Position numbers and translations under genes: made by a program. Under the pieces are notes generated by a model. The model made no database searches. It was not told the DNA's origin and worked only from the letters and a program-made list of their open reading frames with translations. A DNA stretch of 64,000 nt from Prostheceraeus crozeri (taxonomy: Eukaryota; Platyhelminthes; Polycladida; Euryleptidae), in NCBI GenBank assembly GCA_907163375.1, contig CAJQUW010001831.1:36318-100317 (forward strand), in the 5' to 3' direction. Of the stretch, positions 12,939-24,388 are shown piece after piece (positions within the stretch are counted from its first letter, which is position 1; each line of letters starts with the position of its first letter).

Positions 12939-14988
12939 GGCATTTTTATCACATTGATGTTTTCTGACAGATATCTTCACCGCACTGGTGTACTTTTCCT
13001 AGCGCGCCCAACCACGGGTGGGCGAAGTTCGCCCGTGCTGATCTCCCAAACTATCATGCCGATGTTGTCAAACCACACATCAATCGAAAAAGCATTGAAT
13101 TGGGATTCAGAAAAACTGCATAACTTTCATTTTTGAGGTCATCGTTGGACTGAGGCGAAAGTCAAAGGTCAAAAGCTCAGCAAATGTTTAATAAATTTCT
13201 ATTAGATCACTATTTGAAATGGAAAATGGCAACAAAACCTAATAAACCATACACTAATCGAAAGATCTGGTTAAGGTGGTTAATAAAACGATGATTACTA
13301 ATCGTTGTATATCATTTTCATTAGATGAGGTCAAAGGTCAAATAATTCGATGATTGGTTCAGCTCAAATAGCACTAAAATCGCACATTTTAATTTTTAGT
13401 TTCTGCAGGTGAAGACACAACCCAGTTCGCTGACTTTTATCGAGACACTGCGGCTAAAAGCAATATGAATCTGAAAAATGTCAATAATACCTGATCAGAT
13501 GCAGAACTAAAACGTTAAAAAATGATGAAAAATCATATTTGAAATTTGAATTTCAAATTTCAAGCATGCATATAGGCAGATAATTTCATATTCAAAGATT
13601 TTGCATTTGTGAATATCTCTATACTAACATGGAGAATCCTTTATGTTATCTCAACTTATTTCATCAAGAATTGATGCTGCAAAATACACTATAAGTGAGT
13701 ATATACCGAAATCAGCCAAAATATTCCAAACATTCAAATTTTAATATAGCTCCCACAACCAAAGTACAGTGCCTGACAGCAAGTTTGCAAGTTTTGACTT
13801 TTTCCAAATTTTCTGATGTATTTCTCGCTTCTTCCGTTGATAAACCTTTTAGAAGGCATAAATTACGTCAGCATGTTACAAGTATTGCTTTTAAGTACCA
13901 TGATGCTCATTATCTACTCTTGTAAGTAGTTCATCATAATTTATAAGTAGTATAAACACATGAGCAAAACACATAAAATTCTTTAAAAGAAATCATAATT
14001 CATTGCGATTAAATTGACACCCAGATATAATTTCATGCCTAAAAGAGCTGCATAGAAGTTGATTTGAAACCTCCATGCCAAGGGATGTGAGAGCTCCTGT
14101 TCAGTCGAAAGGACTTCATACATATTGCTGATGGCAAGACATCTATGCTATTGTTTGTTTGAGCAATATCTATGTTCCAGTTACTCACCAGTGTTCATGT
14201 GCAACATATATGAGTACCGGCATCGGTTTAGAGTTTTCGTCCATATCGAATACACTGAAATACTAAGATTGAAATTTCTAAACTTGCAAACTTGCTGTCA
14301 GGCCAAATTTATTATCTCTCTGTCAAACGTTGCATAGTACGTAGAAGTTAAGATACTAGAAATGTGGTGGATATAGCTTGCTTGGTTTCAAAAGATATTC
14401 AAAACATTCGCCATGGGTGACGGAAAACATCCTTTCACCTCTGTGGGACGAAGGATATGGAAAGAGTTTAGAATCAATATTTTTTTTTTGCTTCTTTGAC
14501 GACCGGCACTTTGCCATTCGGCGACATATTGCATATCAAAAATGTATCGGAGTTGATCACAAAAAAGTGATAGTTACTGTATGTTAACTTGGCATGAATT
14601 TCCTGAAGTGAAGTCACACGATCACTTTCCAAGAGAATCGTTCAAATCAAGTATCAGTGTCATTTCACGACCACGACGAACACCACAATGAGCTGTAATG
14701 ACATGGCAATGATGGAAAACCAGAAGGAACGGCGCATTTTTTGACATTTTGTTTCTGAGTTCATTTCCTTTCTTATGTTTGAGTCCGGCTTGAATTGTAA
14801 TGAATAGGGTTCGGAAAAATATTTTTTTAAATAAATATCGCGCTTTCTATGTGTTACCATTCAGCACATTAAAACGGAGAAAGATCTATGGTGGTCAAAT
14901 TTCAAATTTTGATATCGATACAACTGTCACAATTGCTTTTACAAATTGAACAAAAACGTGAACTGAAATCCATCTTTTGTAAAATAAA
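12939..14988. other. No gene; hairpin and nuclear-receptor-like half sites
   Basis: Directly after the minisatellite lies a GC-rich palindrome (13013-13037) with GGGCGAA and TTCGCCC arms around a single G. Two AGGTCA-type direct repeats follow (13158-13175, 13328-13340). The rest is AT-rich with only short, unsupported open frames. Confidence 0.45.
13328..13340 (+). promoter_or_regulatory. Perfect DR1 (AGGTCA-A-AGGTCA), function unknown
   Basis: The bases AGGTCAAAGGTCA form a direct repeat of two consensus nuclear-receptor half sites with one-base spacing. RXR heterodimers and HNF4 bind this arrangement. An imperfect version (AAGTCAAAGGTCA) lies about 170 bp upstream at 13159-13171. No promoter or gene start is visible nearby, so both may be part of an old repeat. 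Confidence 0.3.
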
Positions 14989-15780
14989 ATGGCACACGAT
15001 CAGTTTACCAGAGGTATGGCTATTGGAATGATTCGTTGTGGTAGAAGTTGTACGAGTTTTGCCGAAGAGCTGCAACTATCGAGAGTCGTTGTTTGGAGGT
15101 GGTGGTGTCGATGGAAAGCAGAAGGAGATGTTAAAAAGAAGAAGGGATCTGGTCGACCAAGAAAGTCTGTAGGAAGGACAGACGCACGTCTAGTTTTAGT
15201 TGCAAAGAGGAATAGATTTGTGTCAGTCCCAAAGCTAGTCGTACACTGGAAGAGTGCCTCAAATATAGACTGTAGCGTTCGAACGGCTTACCGAAGATTG
15301 CGAGAAGCTGGAATTCAATCGCGACGACCAGCTGTCCTAATTCCATTGAGTTTTGAACACCGCAGAAGACGAGTTGCCTGGTGTGATGCCCGTCGCTCAT
15401 GGAATGACCATTACTGGCAGAAAGTCTTGTGGACCGATGAATCGAGATTCACTCTGGATTTCAATGACGGTCGTGTCAGAGTGCATCGTCTTCCAGGTGA
15501 ACGCTTTGCCCCATGCTGTGTTAAAGAACACGACAGATATGGTGGTGGAAGTGTTATGCTGTGGGGTGGCATATGGCATGGCGGACGAACGACAGCAGTC
15601 ATCATCAAAGGCACGTTGACTGGAGAGAGGTATCTCAATGAAATTGTGCTTCCTGTTGTTGCCCCAGTGGTCAGGGTGGAGGATCTGGTCTTCCAAGACG
15701 ACAACGCAAGACCACATCGCTCCTCGGCTGTCATTGCCACTTTTTCCTTGCCATTGTCACTTTTTCCTGAACCCAGCTGA
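14989..15780 (+). pseudogene. Tc1/mariner-family transposase, C-terminally truncated
   Basis: An uninterrupted 263-codon frame encodes a Tc1-type transposase that would cut and paste its own element at TA sites. Residues 1-110 form the bipartite helix-turn-helix DNA-binding region, with the GRPRK AT-hook-like motif at residues 55-59. The DDE catalytic domain follows: 'VLWTDESRF' supplies the first Asp (D150), 'GGGSVMLWGG' the conserved core and 'VFQDDNARPH' the second Asp (D238). Family members are about 340 residues long and continue with 'SPDLNPIEH', which carries the third acidic residue. Here the homology stops near residue 250 and the frame ends in an unrelated tail after a short duplicated CACTTTTTCCT stretch. 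The product should therefore be inactive. The open frame suggests a fairly young copy. I found no convincing terminal inverted repeats. Confidence 0.93.
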
Positions 15781-17363
15781 TTCATTATTAGAATTCACAC
15801 TGTAATTTGATTTCTAAACAATATTTTGACGATTTTCTCACACTTTCAGAGGTTTTGAAATGAATGAATATTTTAGTACTTTTGATTTAATATTTTTCTG
15901 TACCCTGGTAATGCTTCGATGGACGGAAATTTTCCTCGATGACCACTTCTACCATTTATTTACAAGGTCCGCATCATGGAGAGGGAATTTATGAAATATA
16001 CATGTACTCGTAGGTGCAATGAGAGACCTTCCGACGTGATAACCACTGTCGTAGCCGACGATGGCGCATTTGCTCCAAACATTGTAGAGTCGTGTGTAGT
16101 GATGATTGTCTACTTTGCCATAGAAACATTGTGGAGCAATCGATCGATCGAATGTTCCCTGCAACCTGTGACCTGTGCCTATGACTGCGTGAGCGCGTGG
16201 CTTAGCTGGCCGCATTATATGTAGCTCGTTGACTCAATACATCAGTTGGCCGGTAATGGCATCGCGGTATGCAAGAATCAAGATGCTGCTATTTCCAGAT
16301 GTCCATGCATAAATATATCATCAACATTGCGAATGTGAACGCTTGAGTAATTGGTCAAGGTAGATTGCAGCTTACTCTCATAACTTGCTAGTAAAATATT
16401 GGCGAGCACAGGCCTAGTGCACTTCTCATCATCACGCCGTCAATATGCTTATAAAAGTTTCCTACGAAAAGGAATTTCACATCTTTTTCATACGCAATTC
16501 TGTAAGCGCCTCCCGAGACCATGGGGCGCGTTTTCTGTAAAATTGATGAAAGTCAATTTCTGAAGAATAAATTGCTTAAATGAATATAAAAAAGATGAGC
16601 AGACGCTTGAGATTTTGGACAGATATTTGAGCTGGATCTGACTCTCCACATGAATTTCTTCAATCACATCTATCACTCTATATGAATAGTGATACAAAGT
16701 CCCACGAGACCATCACTTTTCCAGTGAGATTAACTGACGCAATGTGATCAACGATTTTGAAAAATTCATTTACGAAATATTTGTTCACTGCCTCTTCCAC
16801 CAGTTTGAGCTGAACAGCATCCCCAAGCATCTCTTACAATGTGGTTTACGATGCGCTGACAATCGTAAACGTTATTCTGTCTGCATCTTATGTCAAATGT
16901 GTAATTTTCATTCCGGAGTGCATCCAGTGTAGAGAACCTGCGAAATGTATCGATGCCCCTAGGGCCTCTCGCACTGTTCCTCATTTTCAAGATATGCAAC
17001 CGACATCATGTTTTCAAAGATACTCGTTTTGTACGTGTCCTTGTCTCTGATCAAAAAGCCAACTGATTAGCGGCCCAACATTATTGTCTACCACCTTATG
17101 GTAATGTGCAATTATCTAATAATTCCCACTATTTAAAAATACAGACGCCTTCTGTCTTATCACTGTGTCTCATGATTGTCATCTGAAATATTAAAATGAC
17201 GTTTAATTAATTTTGAATGGAATGTTGTGCTTTGTATTAGCTTGTACTTATTAAATTGACTCGTTTCAACAATCTAATTGTGTGGTTCACCATTGCTTGA
17301 TCAAAATCAAAAATAAGATCTCTCCCTTTTTATGTCACGAGGTTCTATTGTAAATAAAATAAA
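15781..17363. other. No supportable gene
   Basis: Only short open frames, most mirrored by similar-length frames on the opposite strand (for example 15949-16224). I recognise no protein motif, structural RNA or repeat. Confidence 0.45.
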
Positions 17364-17405
17364 GTGACCCGACGCGTTTCGTCTTAAAGACTGTCTCAAG
17401 GGTAC
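17364..17405 (-). ncRNA. Hammerhead-ribozyme-like motif at the 3' end of Penelope-like element B
   Basis: On the minus strand, ACCCTTGAGA is followed by a small hairpin (AGTCT..AAGAC) and then GAAACGCGTC and GGGTC. GAAACGCGTC fits the minimal hammerhead 3' core: GAAA, a tiny ACGCGT stem III and the GUC cleavage triplet. The hairpin sits where stem II belongs, and GGGT can pair with the ACCC before CTTGAGA as stem I. CTTGAGA departs from the CUGANGA core at two positions, so the copy is probably inactive. Minimal hammerheads are known in Penelope-like retroelements, and the position 60 bp downstream of the endonuclease stop fits. Confidence 0.5.
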
Positions 17406-18245
17406 ACTGACACGGCTACATGATGCGGGTTATATACTCAGGTCTTGGATTTGATATCTCCTCACACTAGCTCATGACGTCTATTCATTAAATTTGGCAT
17501 TTTCGACGCAATCCAGCGAGATTCAGCCGTCTTAGTAGATATCGCCGATTTCTGTTTATCCAAAATACTGCAGTTGAAATAATTAATGTTCATCATTTCA
17601 GCGGTATGGTGTTTTAGATGATGGTCACTCAGGGCACTTTTCTTGTCTCTATTTCTGACACTACGTTCGTGTTCATTATACCGTGATCGAAAAGGTCGAC
17701 TACTTTGACCAATGTACTTTATTTGACAGATTTTACACGAAAATTCGTAAACTAAATATTTGTCGTTACAGTTATATTTAGGACCGATCTGTTTACAAAT
17801 GTCACATTGACAAAAGTCTTTATTATCTATTTTAGATTTTATTGTGTTCTGTAGTCTCTTGCCTGGTCTGGCTGTAATTCTCATGGGCAGATCATATTTA
17901 CGTTTAAGTTTATTCATTTTTCTATTACAGCTATCGCTGACAAAGTCTAAAGATAAGTTTATCCAATTAGGAGGCTTATCCAATGGTTTTATTTTTCTGT
18001 TATTTTGATATGGTTTAAAGCCATTTTCCGAGAGTCTTTTATTCATAATATCTAAAGCAACAACTTCTTCATTCGGATTTGAACAGCGTTCTGAAACATA
18101 TCTACGACTGTTGCTAACAAAATTGTCTTTAATATGGTGTGGGAGCCAACAATCTTTCCTAAGGCAAATGCCAGAATGGTTGGGCTTACTATACCATTTA
18201 TACTGTATTTGATTATTTTCTATATAATATTTCTACTAATTGTGT
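17406..18245 (-). mobile_element. Penelope-like element B, 5'-truncated: RT thumb plus GIY-YIG endonuclease
   Basis: An uninterrupted minus-strand frame runs from about 18245 to a stop just after 17470. It starts in the RT thumb ('YKWYSKPNHSG', 'ICLRKDCWLPHHIKDNF', 'SRRYVSERCSNPNEEVV') and continues through a linker ('LPMRITARPGKRLQNTI'). It then enters a Cys-rich segment ('DFCQCDICKQIG') and a GIY-YIG nuclease: 'YLVYEFSC', 'IKYIGQSSRPFRSRYNEH', ending 'TAESRWIASKMPNLMNRR'. This RT-plus-GIY-YIG order is diagnostic of endonuclease-positive Penelope-like elements, where the nuclease nicks the target for reverse transcription. The RT catalytic palm is missing, so the copy is 5'-truncated. The endonuclease frame itself is intact, which suggests a recent insertion. 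A hammerhead-like motif lies just downstream (17364-17405). Confidence 0.93.
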
Positions 18246-20195
18246 GGATGAAGATGATGTTTCGTAAATAAAAATGATGACCAACCATGTAAAGCAGCTA
18301 GCGTCTGTGTTTAAATGATCGAATTCATCCACCGACGGACTGTCATCATTGCCCATCACTTTCAATTGATGCACAGAAATACTGAGAAATTAAGTTTCCA
18401 TGTGGAAAAGGATCTCATGACACAGTCACAATCCAAGCTCCTCTCTTATGGGATTCTCATTCCCACCTATCAGTCTGCTGAAAATATGCTCCTAAAACCG
18501 TAAAACAATGCTTCTATTTTTGTGGTTTATGACATAATGTCTTTTAGCTTGTCTCAATTGATTTTCAAATGATTACACCTTTTTGTATATGGACTCGTTC
18601 TCTTCCGTCACGCTTTCATTAAAAATGATCAACAGTCCTGTCAATTTAGAAACATTAATCAGCAAAATTGCAACTTTCAATCCACGATGTTTCTTCAGAC
18701 ATATGAAATTGAAAATGACACAATGATGTCATTTATCACCATGAAATCGTCCTTTTTAAGCGAAATTTCAGACAGTAAATTATAGTGACGAAACTATTGT
18801 TTTTGACAGAATTGGCGATGGGAAAGCAGTTCTTTTCTGTGATAAGAGTTAAGTAGTCTCAAAGATCCCTTGTTTTGAAAAATCCTATTGCAATTTGATG
18901 TCATTATGATGAACAACATTTCTTCTAATTTAGTCTCCTTGCTTTCAAGGCAGCTCCATTTGATTTGCTTTAACCGAAACGTGTTGAGGGTCACCACTAT
19001 CAAAGTGTGAAGGCTTTTCCATCTCCTAGCTTGCTAGTAGGACTTTAGTGCTTTGGTCGGAGCAGGAAAAGAAGAATTAAAAAGAAAGAAACGCCGGAAC
19101 GACGTATAATAATGTTCTAGCACAACCTCAACTTTTGCTACTGCTATCATGTTCTCTTAATCATCGAGTAGCGTTTTGCGTGCCCTTTATTCGTATCCGC
19201 TCGTGTTGCAGTTTGATGGCAAGTGAAGCCAAGCACTGAATTATCAAATTTCAGCAACATTATACTCAACAACCGTTGTGAGTCAAGCAAACATACGGAT
19301 AGCAAGCACAAGTCATGGAGAAGAAATGGAATTCTTAGTCGTCTGCCATGGGCAATCACTATAAAATAGATGTGTTTAGAATCATCAGCATAATAATATG
19401 AAACGGGAAAGCATCATAATATGTGGAAATATGATTTTTGAGAATTACGAATGTTATTTTATTGAGAAAGTTGTAGTTTAAAGCGCTCCTTTATGAAAAC
19501 TGGGAGAACCAAGCAGCAACTTGCTCGAAATGTCCGCCCGGTGCACTGAAGTTTCTTGATAAGAATGATTTATGTTATAACTTGACAGCTTTCGTGCGGA
19601 TGTTATTCAATGGCGGATTCTATAGATAAGTAGACTATCCGTCATTTTTGAGCTTTGATGCTTTTTGAGTGTGCAAGTCATATGAACTATAAATCGTTAT
19701 ATAACAATAATGTGTCTATTATTTCCATTTTGAGCATGTGTCGCATATCTAATAGATTTACTTGTAATGTTCTTTCACGTGATTTAATACGAAGATGATG
19801 GCACAAATGATGCATTTAAACTACAGAATCTATTCAAATAATAATTTTGATATCAAAAGAAATTTGAATAATTCAAATCAGAAGTCATAATTTTCTATGT
19901 TTACAGCAGTACTATTGTGCAGAATGTTCGATAATACACTTTTGAATTATTTGATACTTCCATTTTTCTATGCATGAAATATTTCAAAAATGATAATAGA
20001 TGTGAATATAATGAATGGAAAATTCTACCGATAAATAATAACTCCTGGATCAAAATGCAAAAATTTTCTGATAAATCTAATGAAATTTGAACTACATCGT
20101 GTTATTTGACAACGGTTTATTTCTCAACGATGAGCAAATGAGTAGGAATCATCAAAAGTGCTGATTCTAATATAGAAAACCCAGTAATAATTTAG
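18246..20195. other. No supportable gene
   Basis: AT-rich DNA with scattered frames of at most 70 codons. I recognise no motif or repeat. Confidence 0.45.
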
Positions 20196-20203
20196 CCCAC
20201 AAT
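20196..20203. repeat. Left 8-bp target-site duplication (degraded) of hAT-type element
   Basis: CCCACAAT here and ACCACAAC at 22214-22221 agree at 6 of 8 positions and flank the terminal inverted repeats. Eight bases is the hAT duplication length. Confidence 0.55.
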
Positions 20204-22213
20204 CAGGGCTGAGACTGGTTAATTTTTTTGTTTTTTTGTTCAACCGGTTAACCGGCTGAAATCGGTTAAATTAGGATTCCCGGTATTTATTTGGTTGTCA
20301 ATTTGGGTTCCTCCTTTGATTTCATTGCACAGCGTTGTCACCTCTACGCGGTTATGCGCGGATGAATCTGAATCTGCGCGGATGAAGGTCTCATCAAAAT
20401 TTTCTTTTATTTTGGGCTATAGATTTAGAAGAGATATGTTCTTTGAAGTTCCGGCAGCTTATTTCTTGCATTTATACAATTAAACATTTTTTCTACTAGA
20501 ACTACTACCTTTGACTTTATTTGGCATGATTCAACTATCGACAAATATGACTATCGATAAGAAAGAAAGACTATCGATAAATATGTAGGTAGGCCTATAG
20601 CTGAAAGTGACTTTGATTTGATGTCCGAATTTTCTAACTAGCATTTGTGACTTATATCGATTGGGATGTTTTGTTATGGTTGAAATTACGTGTTTGAGTT
20701 ACTTATGATAACAATAACAACTTACTTTAGGCTCAAAACACATTAGGTCGGAGCCTATCGATATGGTTGAGCTAAGATGGTTATTTGTATCAATGAACTC
20801 AAACGAAACATATAGGTCGATATATTTCTAAATTGGCTCACGTGCGCGGAATAGTCTCATAGCATTGAGATCTTATTTGACACATGAATATTCTCAAGCC
20901 TGTGAAATTGATCTTCCATATACGAGGTAATTTATTCTCATACTGTCCTTTTTATAATATGATATTATCCATGAAAATTGTTACTAGTGCAACAAATTTA
21001 CTTTTTATTTCTGCAACATGTACTTTTAGCGGTTTTGATATTTAATGTACAGTTTGATAACTGATCAGTGTATTAAAAATTAATTCTTTACAAACAAATA
21101 AAAATCGGAAATGTCATTAAAATCGATCACAATTATACGATATGTTTTAGTACAGTCAAGAAATCTGAATATTCATAAGGCCTAGACCAGGCTAGAAACA
21201 AGCTTCCAGTAACAGAAACTTTCCTTTGGTAAACATTTTCCATGAAACAAGTTACCAATCCACTCTGTTTAGCAGATAGTTTCTAGGAGCAACGAATACG
21301 TTTCCAAAAGTAAGTGCTCATGGATACAATTTCCTAGTACCGTATATCATAGGCTTGCGTTTAAACCTTCATTTATACTACTCTGCAACGATGCACTGCC
21401 TGCGCGGTTGGGGTCTCGAGGCCGGTGGCAACGCTGATCGCATGACTACATTGCTTCACGTTTAGTTCAATTCATGCTGTTGCAAGTCGCCTTTGTATCA
21501 CTGGTATTCATCTGAAAATGCTTCCAAATCTATGATCGCGGCATATTGAGATACCGGTATCAAAAGGATGTTCGTGTTACAACTTGCCTTCAACGTCGAA
21601 CCAATGCTGCGCTAATAGGTGACACAGCTTGTATGATGAAAGTTGAAAGCTATGCTTCAGTTCTCCCTGCTCCTTTGATTTAAGAGTTAAGAAGATGATT
21701 AACGAATACTGACGATGATAACTCACAAGTGACGGTGAATCAACAAATCATGTTATCTCAAATACTCCTTCGAACCTAGTTCCTCCCCAAATCCTCCTTA
21801 TGTACGTCATTCCTCCCCTGGCATGTTGAATTCCTCCTCAGGGAGCCACATGGCCCCCGGTTAAGAATCACTGAGTTAAGATGACGTTTGCTAAAATGCT
21901 GTATTTCGATTGGCAGAGATAACCCAGAAAACCCGATAACACTAGCCAATAGACACAAAGAATTGGATTTTACGCCTTTAGATCAATCCACACTAACGTT
22001 ACGTGTAGGGAAATAGCACGACTAAATGATTGCGAATTTCGATGAATGAATTTGATTGGATTGTGAAACGGAGACTAGTTATCTCTACGACATGAAACCA
22101 GTGTAATCTATAGTTCAACCGGATTTCATTATACAAGATAAATTTAATCAAACGTTATAACCGATTTTAACCGGTTAAGATAAAGTGTAGCCGGTTAACC
22201 GATCCCAGCCGTC
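20204..22213. mobile_element. Non-autonomous hAT-type DNA transposon, about 2.0 kb
   Basis: The left end reads CAGGGCTGAGACTGGTTAA and then AACCGGTTAACCGGC and AATCGGTTAAA. The right end, read on the opposite strand, starts GACGGCTGGGATCGGTTAAC and continues with AACCGGTTAAAATCGGTTA. These are imperfect terminal inverted repeats with shared subterminal (A)CCGGTTAA modules. The CAGGG start, the AC-rich flanking octamers and the subterminal palindromes fit hAT elements. No transposase motif was seen inside, so the copy depends on, or once depended on, an autonomous relative. It ends about 160 bp before the XRCC6 exon at 22375. Confidence 0.75.
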
Positions 22214-22221
22214 ACCACAAC
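22214..22221. repeat. Right 8-bp target-site duplication (degraded) of hAT-type element
   Basis: ACCACAAC, the partner of CCCACAAT at 20196-20203. Confidence 0.55.
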
Positions 22222-22374
22222 GCAATATTAATTATGATAGTAAATGATAAGATATATAAGGAAATTAAGTATAAGAAGTTTTAATTTCTTCGAGTTTGTT
22301 TGATGGCATCAAAATTTGTATGAGGTTGAAGCTCACTCAATTGTCACTCCCATATTACCTGTTTTTCATTGTAG

Positions 22375-22704
22375 GACTGAAATTACTCGGTTTCAAGCCG
22401 AAGAGTTTCCTCAAGACCTACTATCAAGTTCGACCGAGTCAATTCATCTACCCAGACGAATCTAAAGTGGAAGGATCTACGACACTCTTCACTGCTTTGT
22501 TGCAGAAATGCTTGGAACGCAATGTGATTGCTATGTGTCTGTACGTACCAAGGGAAACATCGGCGCCTGCCATGGTAGCTCTCTTGCCACAGGCGGAGAG
22601 CAAAGACGATCAGGGCGTGCAAGAGAAACCTCCTGGGTTCCATGTCGTCTTCTTGCCCTATTCTGATGATCTACGAACGATAACTTTGCCCAAATTGGAG
22701 ACAG
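22375..22704 (+). CDS. XRCC6: XRCC6 (Ku70) internal exon, core domain
   Basis: This 330-bp exon encodes 110 codons of Ku70, the subunit that threads onto DNA double-strand ends with Ku80 to start non-homologous end joining in the nucleus. Landmarks in order are 'LKLLGFKPKSFL', 'VRPSQFIYPDES', 'GSTTLFTALLQKCLE', 'CLYVPRE', 'MVALLPQAE' and 'PPGFHVVFLPYSDDLR'. They match the Ku70 core (DNA-encircling beta-barrel and bridge) collinearly; human Ku70 has MLMGFKP, RPSLFVYPEES and PPGFQLVFLPFADDKR at the same places. The acceptor is a pyrimidine-rich tract ending TTTTTCATTGTAG, and the donor is ACAG|GTAAAT. The exon begins after the first base of a codon and ends one base into a codon (phase 1 both sides). 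The preceding exon, which should end in the G of a Gly codon, is not visible. A non-autonomous hAT element ends 160 bp upstream inside the preceding intron. Confidence 0.95.
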
Positions 22705-24031
22705 GTAAATCCTATTTTATCTCTTCTTTGTAATGGAGGATTAATCCATCGAATTCCTATCTTTTCGTCCGAAAATGATCTTTACAGGAATTTGCTCAGT
22801 TGATAGTTAGGCATGGCGCCAAATGCTTTCCGAATTCAGCCTCTCTTTGTCTCGCATAGAACGTCAGAAACTTGTAAAGGAATTTCTTACACGGCATTAA
22901 TATGACGTGCTCGGCGTATCTTCTTTCTTCCATATCTTGCTCGGAATTTCAGTCTTTCAATGCATCTTGCTAAGTGCTGTTCATATATTAGCGCAGACGC
23001 GGAATCATGCGCTATTCGGAGGAAATATGTAGGCCTATTCATACCATTTTTGGAGAAACATGCAGGTAAGAAGAGAGATTTGTGTTCGGCAAATGGAAGA
23101 CAGTAATCTTGACATTTTATTGAATTATTGATGGAATATTGGAGGTAGAAGACGCCATTTTCACATTGAGAATGGACAATGCATGCCTTTTGTCTTACAA
23201 GAGAAGCCGTTATTTATGATATAGTGAAGACTTGATCTGCAATAATACAGAGGCGGTATCATTGAATTATTTATCATGAAGAGTCGCATCACGCATTCGT
23301 GAGCTAATATGAAGACATTGAGACAGGAGGCTTCTGTTTTTCCAAATTCTGTTGTTCTCTTTCTTTGGAAAACATTCGTGAAGATGAGGAATTTGAGTAA
23401 TTCTGTCGCTTTGTGTCAGTAAAAATGCGTTTGTTGTGTAGTATTTAGCATCCTACACATCATTGTGGCTTGCCATTACTATTATCCCACAAAGAAGAAC
23501 GAGCACAGCAAAATTCGCAGAATATCTGGTAAGGCTGGATTTAATTTCCCAAAATATTTTGCTATGGTGGCAGGATAATTTTGACTGGAAGCCACCGAAT
23601 TTTCAGCTTTCATTGACCAGTATAGATTCAGTGACAGTGTAGTGTCGTATAGTGTCATGAGAGTATTGACACTATAGATTATCATGTGAACTGAGCGACA
23701 GACTTATTAAAATTTTAGTTTCATCCTTGTTCTACATCATGCAAGGTGTGACTAAAAATTATTGAGACTGGAAATGTTTTACTTGAAAGTCGTTGAAATT
23801 CCGCTGTCTTTTATGCGATTCTTATCAATAAGTGTATGAACTAATATCAGTGAAAAAATTGTGAGCCGAAACCTCAATTCAAACTTTCAGGAGCATTTTT
23901 AGTTAAATCAAGTTTTGCAAGCGCAACGAGGTGAAAAAACGTTATAAAAAGAACGCATCTTTACTTCACTAAAACACATTAAAACACAAAATTCTGAGGA
24001 AGGCACTCTTTGTAACATTCATAAAAAATCA
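22705..24031. other. Start of the XRCC6 intron, no element recognised
   Basis: AT-rich sequence without recognisable coding motif, tandem repeat or RNA gene. Confidence 0.45.
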
Positions 24032-24190
24032 CTAAACGACGTAATCTCTACAACTCTGAATCACTCTCTCACAGTGCTCCAGAAGCCTCTCCACCTGAGT
24101 CAGAAAGTCGTCCTCAGGAATGGAGCGCGACACTCTCAGAGAAGTGGCCACAACCTCGTCGGCATCTTGGAAAGTGATCTTCTTCATTTC
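24032..24190 (-). pseudogene. Possible mariner-type transposase C-terminal fragment
   Basis: The minus strand encodes 'ITFQDADEVVATSLRV', 'PEDDFLTQVERLLEHCERVI' and 'QSCRDYVV' before a stop. This pattern (F-x-D/S-x-DEV, then a DF-x5-L-x3-CE-x-I helix, ending DYV) matches the C-terminal tail of mariner-type transposases, which end in GDYVE. The upstream catalytic domain is absent. The call rests on this pattern alone; a chance open frame is possible. Confidence 0.4.
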
Positions 24191-24195
24191 TCTTT

Positions 24196-24330
24196 TTAAG
24201 CGATAAGCCGGTGCTGGACACATTTCCGAACTGGGAACCAATGAAGCTGCTTGAGGACTGGCGTGATGTGATCTCGTCGCCGAGATCCAGTGCTCATGCG
24301 GGCCGCTGCATCTGCACCGCTTGGAGACGG
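24196..24330 (-). pseudogene. LINE reverse-transcriptase tail fragment
   Basis: Minus-strand frame with 'RRRDHITPVLKQLHWFPVRK' followed by 'CVQHRLIA'. DHITPVL-x2-LHWLPV-x4-I-x-FKI is the conserved C-terminal segment of CR1/L2/Jockey-like LINE ORF2 proteins. A related but more decayed fragment lies at 47949-48100. Only about 30 residues are preserved and the frame closes soon after. Confidence 0.75.
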
Positions 24331-24388
24331 CGCAGATGAATATCCGAGATCATCACAGAAATAGCTAAAATATAGCAAAACGCATGTA

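Noticed and set aside
8457-12980. Long minus-strand frames (up to 472 codons) in the 23-bp array as Cys-rich proteins
   Set aside because: They follow mechanically from a stop-free 23-bp repeat; all three frames give the same cyclic peptide, with no start context, signal or domain.
14881-15935. Terminal inverted repeats around the Tc1 ORF (shared GTGGTCA near 14891 and 15940)
   Set aside because: Only 7 bases match, with no TA duplication or extended pairing.
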